In this document: piece by piece, positions 34,992 through 43,441 of the stretch
Numbering within the stretch: the stretch's first letter is position 1
Layout of the letters: every line of letters begins with the position of its first letter
Assembly (NCBI GenBank): GCA_022747635.1
Contig: JAKTNV010000006.1
Span: forward strand, 92,103,734-92,167,733
DNA length: 64,000 nt
Source of the DNA: Hetaerina americana
Taxonomy: Eukaryota > Arthropoda > Insecta > Odonata > Calopterygidae
Direction of reading: 5' to 3'
Notes under the pieces: generated by a model
Database searches by the model: none
What the model saw: the letters and a program-made list of their open reading frames with translations, nothing else
What the model was told of the DNA's origin: nothing
Translations under genes and position numbers: made by a program

Positions 34992-35217
34992 ACAAACAGC
35001 TTTCGAGGGAGGCGCGGAATCCTCCCCCCCTTCTCTCCTCCTCCAACTCTCTCTCTCCCGAGTGCGTGCGTGTTTGAACACACACACATATATATCTGTA
35101 TATGCGTGTGTGTGTTCAAACACGCACAGACGCGGGAAAGAGAGAATGGGAGGAGAGAGAGCGAATGGAAGCGGGGAAGGGGGGGAGGATTCCGCGCCTC
35201 CCTCGAAGGCTGTTTGT
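34992..35217. repeat. 226-bp imperfect palindrome
   Basis: Left arm 34992-35085 and right arm about 35118-35217 are reverse complements. The outer 40 or so bases match with one difference (ACAAACAGCTTTCGAGGGAG against CTCCCTCGAAGGCTGTTTGT), continuing through GCGCGGAATCCTCCCCCCC. The inner part, with GTGTTTGAACACACACA and TGTGTGTGTTCAAACACGC, closes around a short TA/CA centre. It could form a long hairpin. The right arm abuts the 5' end of an RTE copy at 35218. Confidence 0.85.
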
Positions 35218-35221
35218 TCTC

Positions 35222-35682
35222 AGGATAATAAACAAAAGGATAGAGAGTAGGGCAAATCATTACTTCGGAGATGATCGGTTTGGGTTTAGGAAGGGGCGAG
35301 GTACGCGTGATGCCATTGCAGTACTGAGATTATTAATCGAGAGGAATAAAGAATACAACCAGGAGGTATTTTCTTGTATCGTAGATTTCGGAAAAGCGTT
35401 CGATGGAGTGAATTGGGAAAAACTAATGAGTATATTGCAGAAAATAGGAATAGATTGGAGGGAAAGGAGGCTAATCCGCAACCTGTACATGTCTCAGACT
35501 GCTCAGGTGCGGGTGGGAAACGGGGAGTCCGGATGGGCAGTGTTAGGAAGAGGTGTAAGACAGGGTTGCCCATTATCACCGTTGCTGTTCAACCTGTATG
35601 CAGAGGAAATGATCAAAGACGCATGGGAAGAACTGGAGGTAGGAATGAAAGTGGGCGAGGAATACGTTAAATCTATTGAGGA
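35222..35682 (+). pseudogene. RT fingers-palm fragment in the chimeric copy
   Basis: Frame encodes RIINKRIESRANHY, FGFRKGRGTRDAIAVLRLLIE, IVDFGKAFDGVN, LQKIGIDWRERRLI, VRQGCPLSPLLFNLYAEEM and MKVGEEYVKS, and stops short of FADD because the copy switches to 5'-region sequence. The reported ATG at 35102 lies in the palindrome's right arm and is not the protein's own start. Confidence 0.8.
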
Positions 35683-35727
35683 AGGCAACGGGAAACCACC
35701 TCAATTATTATTCCCAAGAACAATGTG

Positions 35728-36604
35728 ATGGACAATAGAGATATTTTGAGTCCTGGCACCCCCGGGGCTCGGCCCAATCGGCCGTGTGTCGTGCCCGGCA
35801 GCGGGGGAGGCAAGGCTTCCGCAGCATAGGAAATGATTAAAGAGGCATGGGAAGAACTCGAGGTAGGAATGAAAGTGGGCGGGGAATTCGTAAAATCAGT
35901 TAGGTTTGCTGATGACCAAGCTTTAGTATGTCAGTCAGCCAATGGGCTGCATTAGTGATTTGGAAATTCAGTGCGACAGGCATGGGATGAGAATCAATAT
36001 TAATAAAACAAAGGTTATGCGATTTTCTAGAAAGAAAAAGGCCAAGCATAACATTAAAATAGGAGGGCAAAAACTAGAGCAGGTAGAGCAGTTTACGTAT
36101 CTCGGTAGTGTTTTGGACCAACACGGTCAAAGTAGTAGGGACGTAAGGAGAAGAATTGCGCTAGGCAAAGAGGCTTTCAGAAGGAGGAGGAAGTTGATGA
36201 CGGGGACTTTGAATAAGGATGTTAAGAAAAGACTCGTAAAAACTTTGATATGGAGCGTAGCTATGTACGGTGTGGAAACGTGGTCATTGAAGCAGGAGGA
36301 TAGACGTAGACTGGAGGCTTTTGAAATGTGGGTGTGGAGAAGAATGGAGAAAGTGCAATGGACCGAGAAAAAAACAAACGAGGAAGTATTTGGTATGGCG
36401 GGCGAAGAGAGGGGTTTGTTAGGAGCAATCCTACGGAGGCAGGAAAAGTGGATGAAGGGTGTATTTCCCGGCAAGGGAATGTTGAAGACTGTCATAGAGG
36501 GGAGAATGTTAGGCAGACGAGGAAATGGAAGGAACAGGATTGGCATGCTGGACGGGATGAAGGGTGGAAGTAGGTGCTCAGATATGAAGAGGGACATTAT
36601 GTAG
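35728..36604 (+). pseudogene. N-terminus fused to RT C-terminus (deletion derivative), one stop
   Basis: From ATGGACAATAGAG the frame reads MDNRDILSPGTPGARPNRP, continues to GGGKASAA, meets TAG at 35827, then EMIKEAWEELEVGMKVGG and SVRFADDQALVCQSAN. The C-terminal part continues, after a small indel near 35940, as 35942-36604 (220 codons) to the natural stop. The junction between KASAA and EMIKEAW is the same as in the 46.7-47.7 kb copy, where the frame is unbroken. The protein would lack the endonuclease and RT fingers but keep the FADD strand, thumb and C-terminal domain. Confidence 0.75.
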
Positions 36605-36654
36605 AGTAGGATGCTGGATTTTGCTTGTTTTTTTTAGGAGTCACAAAATATTTT

Positions 36655-36727
36655 TTACGGTTGGTGACCTAACACCCCCCGCCACACGCCCTTGCGGCGG
36701 CTTGCGGGGTATTATGTAGATGTAGAA
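36655..36727 (+). mobile_element. solo 3' tail of CR1/L2-like LINE, nested
   Basis: About 70 bases identical in layout to the 3' ends at 30.65 and 50.64 kb: TTACGGTTGGTGACCTAACACC, CGCCACACGCCCTTGCGGCG, GGGTATTATGTAGATGTAGA. It interrupts the RTE 3' UTR. AATATTT occurs on both sides (36648-36654 and 36727-36733), consistent with a target-site duplication of an extremely 5'-truncated insertion. Confidence 0.8.
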
Positions 36728-36800
36728 TATTTAGTTGGTTACTTTGTGTATCTAAAACCTACTTTAACTGGCAGTTTACCTAATAATATATAGATATATA

Positions 36801-38230
36801 ATGCTGCCCCCTCCTCCCCTTCCTATTGGCCGTCTTCCCCTCCCAATACAACGTCCTCTGCCGCACCCGACCTACTTTCTCCCTTCCTCCCTCTGGACGG
36901 TGATGCGGTGAGGGCGACCCCGCCCAGAGACATCCAAATACCGCGCCCTACCACGGCCCATCGCCCTTCCTCTATCCTCCCCCTCCATCCGCCCCCCTCC
37001 CACATGCACACACACCCACGCACGCACACCCTTACTTCCCTCCTTACCTCCTTGACCCTTTCCACGGTCGCCGAGACCTCGCCAATCTCCCCCCCCCCTC
37101 GCCCTCCCCATTCCCCTTCTCCGCCAAAGCGACTCTCCTGAGTGCACGCGCATCGCTCCCTTAACGGAAACCACCCCCACCCCTCCCCTTCCCGCACCCC
37201 GACTCTGGATGCCACGAAGCACAGTCAAAGTGGCGTGCGACGCCATGGCTCCGCTCTAGGGCTGCTTTAGCGTATGAAATCGGTGAAACCATTGAAGCCA
37301 ATGGACTATTATCTAAACCGATTTAAAATCATACTTAAGGAATATATTTGGCGGAATTCAACGTAGACGTAGGTTATGCTAATTATGGACAGCATTCTGA
37401 GCGGTAAATGAGGCGCTAGGATTGCCTTTGCACGTGTTTGGCAAACCGAGAATATTATTTAATCCTGTGAGGAAACAGAGCGAGCCCTAATCACTTAAAG
37501 ACAATCAGAGGATGGGTTCGGAGCGAAATAATTCAAAAATCATTCCATCGATCACACAAATTTAGGTCTGTATTGCGCGTGACGCCACGGCTCAGCATTG
37601 GTCCGGTTAACCGTCATTAATATCGGTAAAATGATTGGAGCCAAACCGAGATGAGAGTGCCCTCGAATGGCTTTGTAGAATAAAACTGCGGACAGAGCGC
37701 GGGCAGCTGTAAGAGATTGACCGAGTTCCAGATAGCGCAGTTTAGAGTGAGCGAAGACCGCGATGCCTATCGTGGCTTTTAGACTGTAACTTTTATTATT
37801 AGCATCAACATCATAAAGTCAATAAAATAAAATATTTGCAAGAATATCATTATACTATCTCGCATTCCCAACAAAACTACAGATTAGTCACTTCCGATTT
37901 AAGCATTACTATTTAGATTATTTATTATTTAGAAATACGTTGCAGCTAGGCGATTTTCCTGGTGGAAACAGTCAAGTTTGGAAAGAGATAACTCTTACAT
38001 CGAAAATTATATACATACAATCACTATGAAAAAAACACGTTCCAACACTAACTGCAGATTGCTCAAAGTATGACCTACGTTACCCTAAACGCACGGTTTA
38101 GTTTAAGACTTCTATTATTAAGACGCCAGTCTTAAAAGGATCAATGAACCGCAAAATTAAGGCTGCTTCTTCAATTATTTATTCAACATTCCAGAAAATT
38201 AATTGAAAAATGAAACCAGCTGAACCCTAT
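36801..38230. other. unassigned DNA with a C-rich block
   Basis: The 36805-37240 part is pyrimidine-rich (clustered CCCC runs, for example 37170-37200), and its minus-strand Gly/Arg frames (124-130 codons) are composition artefacts. The rest is AT-rich and featureless. Confidence 0.4.
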
Positions 38231-38268
38231 GTATGTATATATGTGTCGTATATTTGTTATATATATAC

Positions 38269-38299
<31 letters not shown>

Positions 38300-38307
38300 A
38301 TATATGC

Positions 38308-38338
<31 letters not shown>

Positions 38339-38342
38339 CTTT
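38231..38342. repeat. (TA)n microsatellite
   Basis: Interrupted TA tract adjoining the 3' terminus of a minus-strand RTE copy. Confidence 0.95.
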
Positions 38343-38489
38343 TTTTAAGGTAATCTACCGGTTAAGGTAGGTTTTTGTATGGACACAACTACAAAACAAA
38401 CATTTAATTAATCCTAACAAAACACAAAAATCCATCATCTGACTCTATATCAGGTCCCTCTTCGATAGATATACAGGTACCTCTGTCTA

Positions 38490-39735
38490 ACATTGCCAAT
38501 CCGGACTCCCTGTTCCCCACCCGCACCTGAGCAGTCTAAGGCATGCACAGGTTGCGGATCAGCCTCCTTTCCCTCCAGTCTATTTCTATTTTCTTCAATA
38601 TACTCATTAATATTTCCCAATTCACTCTATGAAACGCTTTTTCGGAATCTACGTAACGGGCAATACCTCCTGATCATATTCTATATTCCTCTGGATTAAT
38701 AATCTCATTACTGCAATGGCATCACACATATCTGTCCCCTTCCTAAACCCAAACTGATCATCCCCTCAGTAAGCATTTGCCCTACTCTCTATCCTTTTGT
38801 TTATGATCCTGAGAATAACTTTAGCTGCGTGGGATATCAAATTTATTGTCCTGTAGTCCTCACATGATATAGCCTTTACCTTTTTTGGAATAGGAACTAA
38901 AACTGATCTCACAAAGTCTTCCGGCCAGATTCTTTCCTCCTAAATACTACGGATCAGCCAATATAGCCTCTTCCTCCCACATTTTCCGAAGCTTTTTAAT
39001 AGTTCCACGGGGATGTTATCTACCCCCACTGGCTTGTTTAGTTTCATCTCTCTTAATGCCCTTCCTATCTCATCGTCTAGTATGCCTAGACCTAAGCTAT
39101 TTTCCTCTACGTCATATTCTTTTTCAATGTCTAACTTTATTGGACGAAGTTCTTTACTATACAGTTCTCCTATATACTCCTTCCATCTCTTTTGGATCCT
39201 TCCTGTGTCAACTATTACCTTACCCGCCTTATGACTAACTGTTAGCATAGATCTCCCTTTCTTACTTCCCGATAAAGATTTACCTTTGCTGTACAGCGCA
39301 CCGATTTCACACATCCTCAGCGAATATTCCACATCATTTCACTGCGTCTTCCACCATGCTTCTTTTGCTTTATTTGTTGCCCGTCTAAATTTATTGTCTA
39401 ACTATTTGTACTTCATCTTGCCTAACTCTGTATTTAAATTTTTCCATTTTCTCCGCTCAACCATCCATGTAATCATATAATCCGTGGTCCATGGTTTCCT
39501 AGTCCTTTTAGTGTCAACGGTTTCCATAGTGTCTTCTGCGGCTTTAGAAAATCCTTCCTTGATACTTTCCCATTTTTCCTCGATAGTACTTAGCTCTTTA
39601 CCATTCTCAATGATTTCCTCTACCGCCTGTTGGTACTCCTTCCTTTTCAAACCATTTATTGCTTCTACATTCCATTTTCTAACTCGCCGCCCCCACCTTA
39701 TCTTTTTGAAACGGACGCTACATTTCATAACAACT
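38490..39735 (-). pseudogene. RT N-terminal half and linker of the 38.3-40.9 kb RTE copy
   Basis: Pieces on the minus strand: linker with RKWNVEAINGLKRKEYQQAV (39402-39728), KSLSGSKKGRSMLTV, SKELRPIKLDIEKEYDVEE, MKLNKPVGVDNIPVELLK (38940-39332), then the fingers and palm up to VGNRESGLAML near 38510. Stops and frameshifts occur near 38755, 38940 and 39400. FADD and everything C-terminal are deleted. Confidence 0.8.
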
Positions 39736-39739
39736 TAAT

Positions 39740-40600
39740 TGTGGTCAGAGTCCGCATCCGCTCCCGGGAAATTGTGTGAATTTATCACACTGTTCCTAAA
39801 CCTGTGTCTAACCAGGATATAATCTAGCTGATATCTTCCTGAGTCATCTGGCATTTTTCCATGTATACCTGCGTATTTTATGGTTTCTTAACCAAGTGTT
39901 GGTGATGACTAACCCCTGTCTCCTGCAGAACTACACTTCTTCCTCCCCGCGATCAATCCTCGTGCCTAATCCGTAGTCCCCCACCTAGTCACCATCTTTC
40001 CTTCGCATTCCAATCCCCCATCACTATCAAATGTCAATTCTAACAAACGCGATTATGTCCTGTAACTGATCGTATATCCTATCGAACTCTTCTTCCTTAT
40101 GGTTGCTCGGTGGCATGTATACCTGAATGATAACCAAGTTCATTGGTTCCGCTTTTTTCTGTATTACTAATAACTTATCCGTTACCTGTTCTATGTTGAC
40201 TACGCTTCTTCCAACCTCTTCATTTAACATTATGGCAATCCCTCTAATTCTATGGCAACCATTCTATACCTATCACTCCAATAATCCCCGCTATCTTTCC
40301 ATCTCACCTCGCATAGACCTAAAATATCTATATTTCCCCTTTCCATCTCTCGCTTAACATTCTCCAATTTCCCTGTCCTCATCATTGTCCTAACATTCCA
40401 CGTTCCTATTCTAACTAATTTCGTCTTCTTCTCCTGCGTCTTCTGTCCTGCTGCTGCTGGTTTTCCCTTGCAAGGGTTTCGTGGGATGACGACCGCGGAA
40501 GCCTTGCCTCCCCGCTGCCGGGCACGACACACGGCCGATTGGGCCGAGCACCGTGGTTGCCAGGAGTCAAAATATCTCTATTGTCCATCATATTTTTCTA
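39740..40600 (-). pseudogene. N-terminus and endonuclease of the 38.3-40.9 kb RTE copy
   Basis: A 100-codon frame (40230-40532) reads GGKASAVVIPRNPCKGKPAA, a Lys-rich stretch, then RIGTWNVRTMMRTGKLENV and LGLCEVRWKDSGDYW, the start of an apurinic/apyrimidinic-type endonuclease with its catalytic Glu. The 67-codon frame 40027-40230 continues with GRSVVNIEQVTDKLL and VIIQVYMPPSNHKEEE. Further blocks (VIGDWN-, DYILVRHRF, SDHN near 39750) survive in other frames. A second ATG (MMDNRDI, near 40590) lies upstream in a conserved segment; a one-base loss in the GGGGGAGG run breaks that frame here. Confidence 0.8.
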
Positions 40601-40862
40601 GGGAATGATAATTGAGGTGGTTTCCCGTTGCCTTCCTCAACAGTGTTTTACACGTGACACCATCACTTACTGGCCGCGCCACTGGGGTCAGACGCCATTG
40701 CATCCGCCTCACTGAGTAACAGACAATGCGTGGACTACCTTTCGTCTGGCTCCTAACCTTCGACCTATATGGCATGGGTGACCCTACCAGGAGCAATAAT
40801 TATTACTCCCGCCAGCACAGCTCTAGGGGTCATCGGAACGCACAAGCCCTTCCACCACGTCA

Positions 40863-40972
40863 ATTCCGTCGAAATGATCAATAAATAACGTTTGAGTCTT
40901 CTTTCTATGTGTTTTTATATTGCTTGTTGCTGCCCAAGTTTGTTATTTAACACTTCCGTGTTACTTCGACGA
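40863..40972 (+). other. PLE-type terminal segment between two head-to-head LINEs
   Basis: CCGTCGAAATGATCAATAAATAACG, then TTGAGTCTTCTTTCTATGTG and TTGTTGCTGCCC match the segment at 6733-6800 closely. It is a PLE-like terminus with no coding sequence attached. Confidence 0.55.
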
Positions 40973-41215
40973 AATCATATGGAGGTCGAAGGTTAGGAGC
41001 AAGACGAAAGGTTGTCCACGCAGTGTCTGTTCCTCAGTGAGGCGGCTGCAATGGCGTCTGACCCCAGTGGGGCGGCCAATGAGGGTTGGTGTCACGTTAA
41101 AAACACTATTGAGGAAGGCAACGGAAAACCACCTCATTTATATGTCCCAACATTTAAATGATGGACAATTCACAGAGTTTGATCCCGGCAACTACGGGGC
41201 TCGACCCATTCGGCC

Positions 41216-41830
41216 TTGTATCGTGCCCGGCAGCGGGGGAAACAAGGCTTCCGCAAAATGCAGTACAAAGAATTGAACAATAAATTGAGGCGGGCAACAA
41301 ATAAAGCAAAGGAAGTATGGTGGAAGACGCAGTGCGAGGATATGGAAAGTCTGCAGAGGAAGGGTGAAATCGGTGCGCTGTACAGCAAAGTTACATCGTT
41401 ATCGGGAAGTAATAAAGGAAGAGCTATGCAAACAGTTAGAGATAAGGCGGGTAAGGTAATAGTTGACCCAGGAAAGATCCAAGAGAGATGGTAGGAGTAT
41501 ATAGAAGAACTGTATAGTAAAGAACTCAGACCAACAAAGTTAGACATTGAAAAAGAAAATGACGTAGAGGAAGACAGCTTAGGTCCAGGCATACTAGACA
41601 ATGAGATAGAAAGGGCATTAAGGGAGATGAAACTAAATAAGGCCGTGGGGGTAGATAACATTCCCGTGGAACTTTTAAAATGCTTAGGAAAGTGTGGGAG
41701 GAAGAGGCTATATGGGCTGATCCGTAGTATTTATGAGGAGGGAATCTGGCCGGAAGACGTGAGATGAGTTTTAGTTCCTATTCCGAAAAAGGTAAAGGCT
41801 ACGTCATGTGAGGACTATAGGACAATAAGT
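41216..41830 (+). pseudogene. linker region of the 41-43 kb RTE copy
   Basis: A 92-codon frame (41216-41494) reads MYRARQRGKQGFRKMQYKE and on through RRATNKAKEVWWKTQCEDM to KIQERW, then a TAG replaces Lys. Homology continues as EYIEELYSKELRPTKLDIE, AVGVDNIPVELLKCLG and EEGIWPED to about 41757. There three bases (TTT of the usual DFVRS) are missing and TGA replaces Ser, as in the 4-5.4 kb copy. Confidence 0.8.
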
Positions 41831-43027
41831 TTGATATCCCACGCAGCTAAAGTTGTTCTCAGGATCATAAACCAAGGGTTAGAGAGTAGGGCAAATGATT
41901 ACTTAGGGGATGATCAGTTTGGGTTTAGGAAGGGGAGAGCTACGCGTGATGCCATTGCAGTAATGAGATTATTAATCGAGAGGAATATAGAACACAACCA
42001 GGAGGTATTTGCCTGTTTCGTAGATTTCGAAAAAGCGTTTGATAGAGTGAATTGGGAAAAACTAATGAGTATATTGCAGAAAATAGGAATAGATTGGAGG
42101 GAAAGGAGGCTAATCCGCAACCTGTACATGTCTCAGACTGCTCAGGTGCGGGTGGGAAACGGGGAGTCAGGATGGGCAGTGTTAGGAAGGGTTGTAAGGC
42201 AGGGTTGCCCATTATCACCGTTGCTGTTCAACCTGTATGCACAGGAAATGATCAAAGAGGCATGGGAAGAACTCGAGGTAGGAATGAAAGTGGGCGGGGA
42301 ATTCGTAAAATCAGTTAGGTTTGCTGATGACCAAGCTTTAGTTTGTCAGTTAGCCAAGGGGCTGCAAGCATTGCTGAGTGAATTGGAAATTCAGTCCGAC
42401 AGGTATGGGATGAGAATCAATATTAAGAAAACAAAGGTTATGCGATTTTCTAGAAAGAAAAAGGGCAAGCTTAACATTAAAATACGAGGGCAAAAACTAG
42501 AGCAGGTAGAACAGTTTACGTATCTCGGTAGTGTTTTGGACCAACACGGTCAAAGTAGTAGGGACGTAAGGAGAAGAATTGCGCTAGGCAAAGAGGCTTT
42601 CACGAGGAGGAGGGAGTTGATGACAGGGACTTTGAGTAAGGATGTTAAGAAAAGACTCGTAAAAACTTTGATATGGAGCGTAGCTATGTACGGCGCGGAA
42701 ACATGGTCATTGAAGCAGGAGGATAGACGTAGACTGGAGGCTTTTGAAATGTGGGTGTGGAGAAGAATGGAGAAGGTGAAATGGACAGAGAAGAAAACAA
42801 ATGAGGAAGTACTTGGTATGGTGGGCGAAGAGAGGGGTTTGTTTGGAGCAATCCTATGGAGGCAGGAAAAGTGGATGAAGGGGGTGTTGGCCGGCAGTGG
42901 GATGTTGAAGACTGTTATAGAGGGTAGAATGTTGGGCAAAAGAGGAAAGGGAAGGAACAGGATAGGGATGTTGGACGGGATGAAGGGCGGAAGAAAGTAC
43001 TCAGAGATGAAGAGGGACCTGGTGTAG
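41831..43027 (+). CDS. RT of RTE-like LINE, longest intact frame
   Basis: A 398-codon uninterrupted frame. In order: ISHAAKVVLRIINQ (1-15), FGFRKGRATRDAIAVMRLLI (31-50), CFVDFEKAFDRVNWEKL (61-77; first catalytic Asp), GIDWRERRLIRNLYMS, VRQGCPLSPLLFNLYAQEM, SVRFADDQALVCQ (catalytic FADD near 168), INIKKTKVMRFSRKKK thumb, FTYLGSVLDQHGQSSRDV, LIWSVAMYGAETWSLKQ, FEMWVWRRMEKVKWTEK and a basic C-terminus ending MKRDLV. The ATG is an internal Met; the natural protein would start far upstream with an endonuclease, which this copy lacks. It would encode an RNA-dependent DNA polymerase. It may be recent or under little decay, but is unlikely to be autonomous. Confidence 0.8.
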   Translation: MISHAAKVVLRIINQGLESRANDYLGDDQFGFRKGRATRDAIAVMRLLIERNIEHNQEVFACFVDFEKAFDRVNWEKLMSILQKIGIDWRERRLIRNLYMSQTAQVRVGNGESGWAVLGRVVRQGCPLSPLLFNLYAQEMIKEAWEELEVGMKVGGEFVKSVRFADDQALVCQLAKGLQALLSELEIQSDRYGMRINIKKTKVMRFSRKKKGKLNIKIRGQKLEQVEQFTYLGSVLDQHGQSSRDVRRRIALGKEAFTRRRELMTGTLSKDVKKRLVKTLIWSVAMYGAETWSLKQEDRRRLEAFEMWVWRRMEKVKWTEKKTNEEVLGMVGEERGLFGAILWRQEKWMKGVLAGSGMLKTVIEGRMLGKRGKGRNRIGMLDGMKGGRKYSEMKRDLV

Positions 43028-43118
43028 AGTAGAATTTAGGGTTGTGTTTTGTTAGTAGTCACAAAATATTTGTTTGGTAGTTGTGTCCATCGAAAAACCT
43101 ACCTTAACCGGTAGATTA

Positions 43119-43123
43119 CTTAA

Positions 43124-43156
<33 letters not shown>

Positions 43157-43158
43157 CA
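43119..43158. repeat. (TA)n at RTE 3' end
   Basis: Short TA tract joining the RTE 3' terminus to the PLE-terminus palindrome. Confidence 0.9.
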
Positions 43159-43163
43159 TATTT

Positions 43164-43300
43164 ATGGGCTGACACAATGTAACGAATAGAATAGGAGAGC
43201 TACATTTAAAAGGGCACTCACACGGTAAATTGTAATTTACCGTGTGAGTGTCCTTTTAAATGTTGCTATTCTATTCTATTTGTGTTATATTTTTAGCCCA
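43164..43300. repeat. palindrome of two fused PLE-type termini
   Basis: The two halves are reverse complements around 43231. The centre CACTCACACGGTAAATT / AATTTACCGTGTGAGTG is perfect, and homology continues outward with a few differences (TTTAAATGT, CTATTCTATTC, ACACAATG / TGTGTTATAT, GGGCT / AGCCC). Each half matches the single terminus at 51592-51665. (TA)n lies on both sides. Total about 137 bases with essentially no interior. Confidence 0.85.
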
Positions 43301-43334
43301 TTATTTTGCCGCTCGTGTGAGTTTTTCCGTACAA

Positions 43335-43336
<2 letters not shown>

Positions 43337-43406
<70 letters not shown>

Positions 43407-43407
43407 C

Positions 43408-43439
<32 letters not shown>

Positions 43440-43441
43440 AT
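43337..43441. repeat. (TA)n microsatellite
   Basis: TA tract with CATACATA interruptions. Confidence 0.95.

Larger units (their letters stand above)
35218..36800 (+). mobile_element. chimeric RTE-like LINE copy with internal 5'-region segment
   Basis: Starts at the RT fingers (TCTCAGGATAATAAAC) and continues to about 35680. There RT sequence switches to the family's 5' region (TTGAGGAAGGCAACGG onward), which at 35828 re-enters RT sequence at EMIKEAWEELE. About 68 bases of RT are therefore present twice (35608-35675 and 35829-35897). The copy then runs to the stop codon at 36604 and the 3' UTR, interrupted by a nested LINE tail (36655-36727), and ends near 36800 with AATAATATATAG. Confidence 0.85.
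38345..40862 (-). mobile_element. RTE-like LINE with 5' region, endonuclease and RT (internal deletion)
   Basis: The most complete layout of this family in the window. The 3' terminus (AAGGTAATCTACCGGTTAAGGTAGG) touches (TA)n. The 3' UTR reaches the stop region near 38455, after which the RT C-terminal half is missing and sequence resumes at 38490 in the SGWAVL block. RT N-terminal half, linker and endonuclease follow to about 40425, then the 5' region to about 40860 (GAAGGCAACGGGAAACCACCTC in minus orientation near 40630; ends in GACGTGGTGGAAGGGCTTGTGCG). Confidence 0.85.
40973..43118 (+). mobile_element. RTE-like LINE lacking the endonuclease, near-intact RT
   Basis: Begins within the family's 5' region (GGAGGTCGAAGGTTAGGAGC), passes GGAAGGCAACGGAAAACCACC near 41116, and at about 41254 jumps from AAGGCTTCCGC directly to AAAATGCAGTACAAAG, deleting the endonuclease and part of the linker. 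A GC dinucleotide is shared at the joint. The RT then runs to the stop at 43027. The 3' UTR ends CCTACCTTAACCGGTAGATTAC before (TA)n at 43127. Its 5' end faces that of the 38.3-40.9 kb copy. Confidence 0.9.

Noticed and set aside
35760..35830. Spliced RTE transcript as the origin of the shared deletion junction.
   Set aside because: The full-length sequence has GC-GGTCGTC after the upstream segment, but the downstream side does not join right after an AG as splicing would require (an extra CAG is present), and the 41.25-kb deletion uses a different acceptor. Microhomology or template switching fits better.
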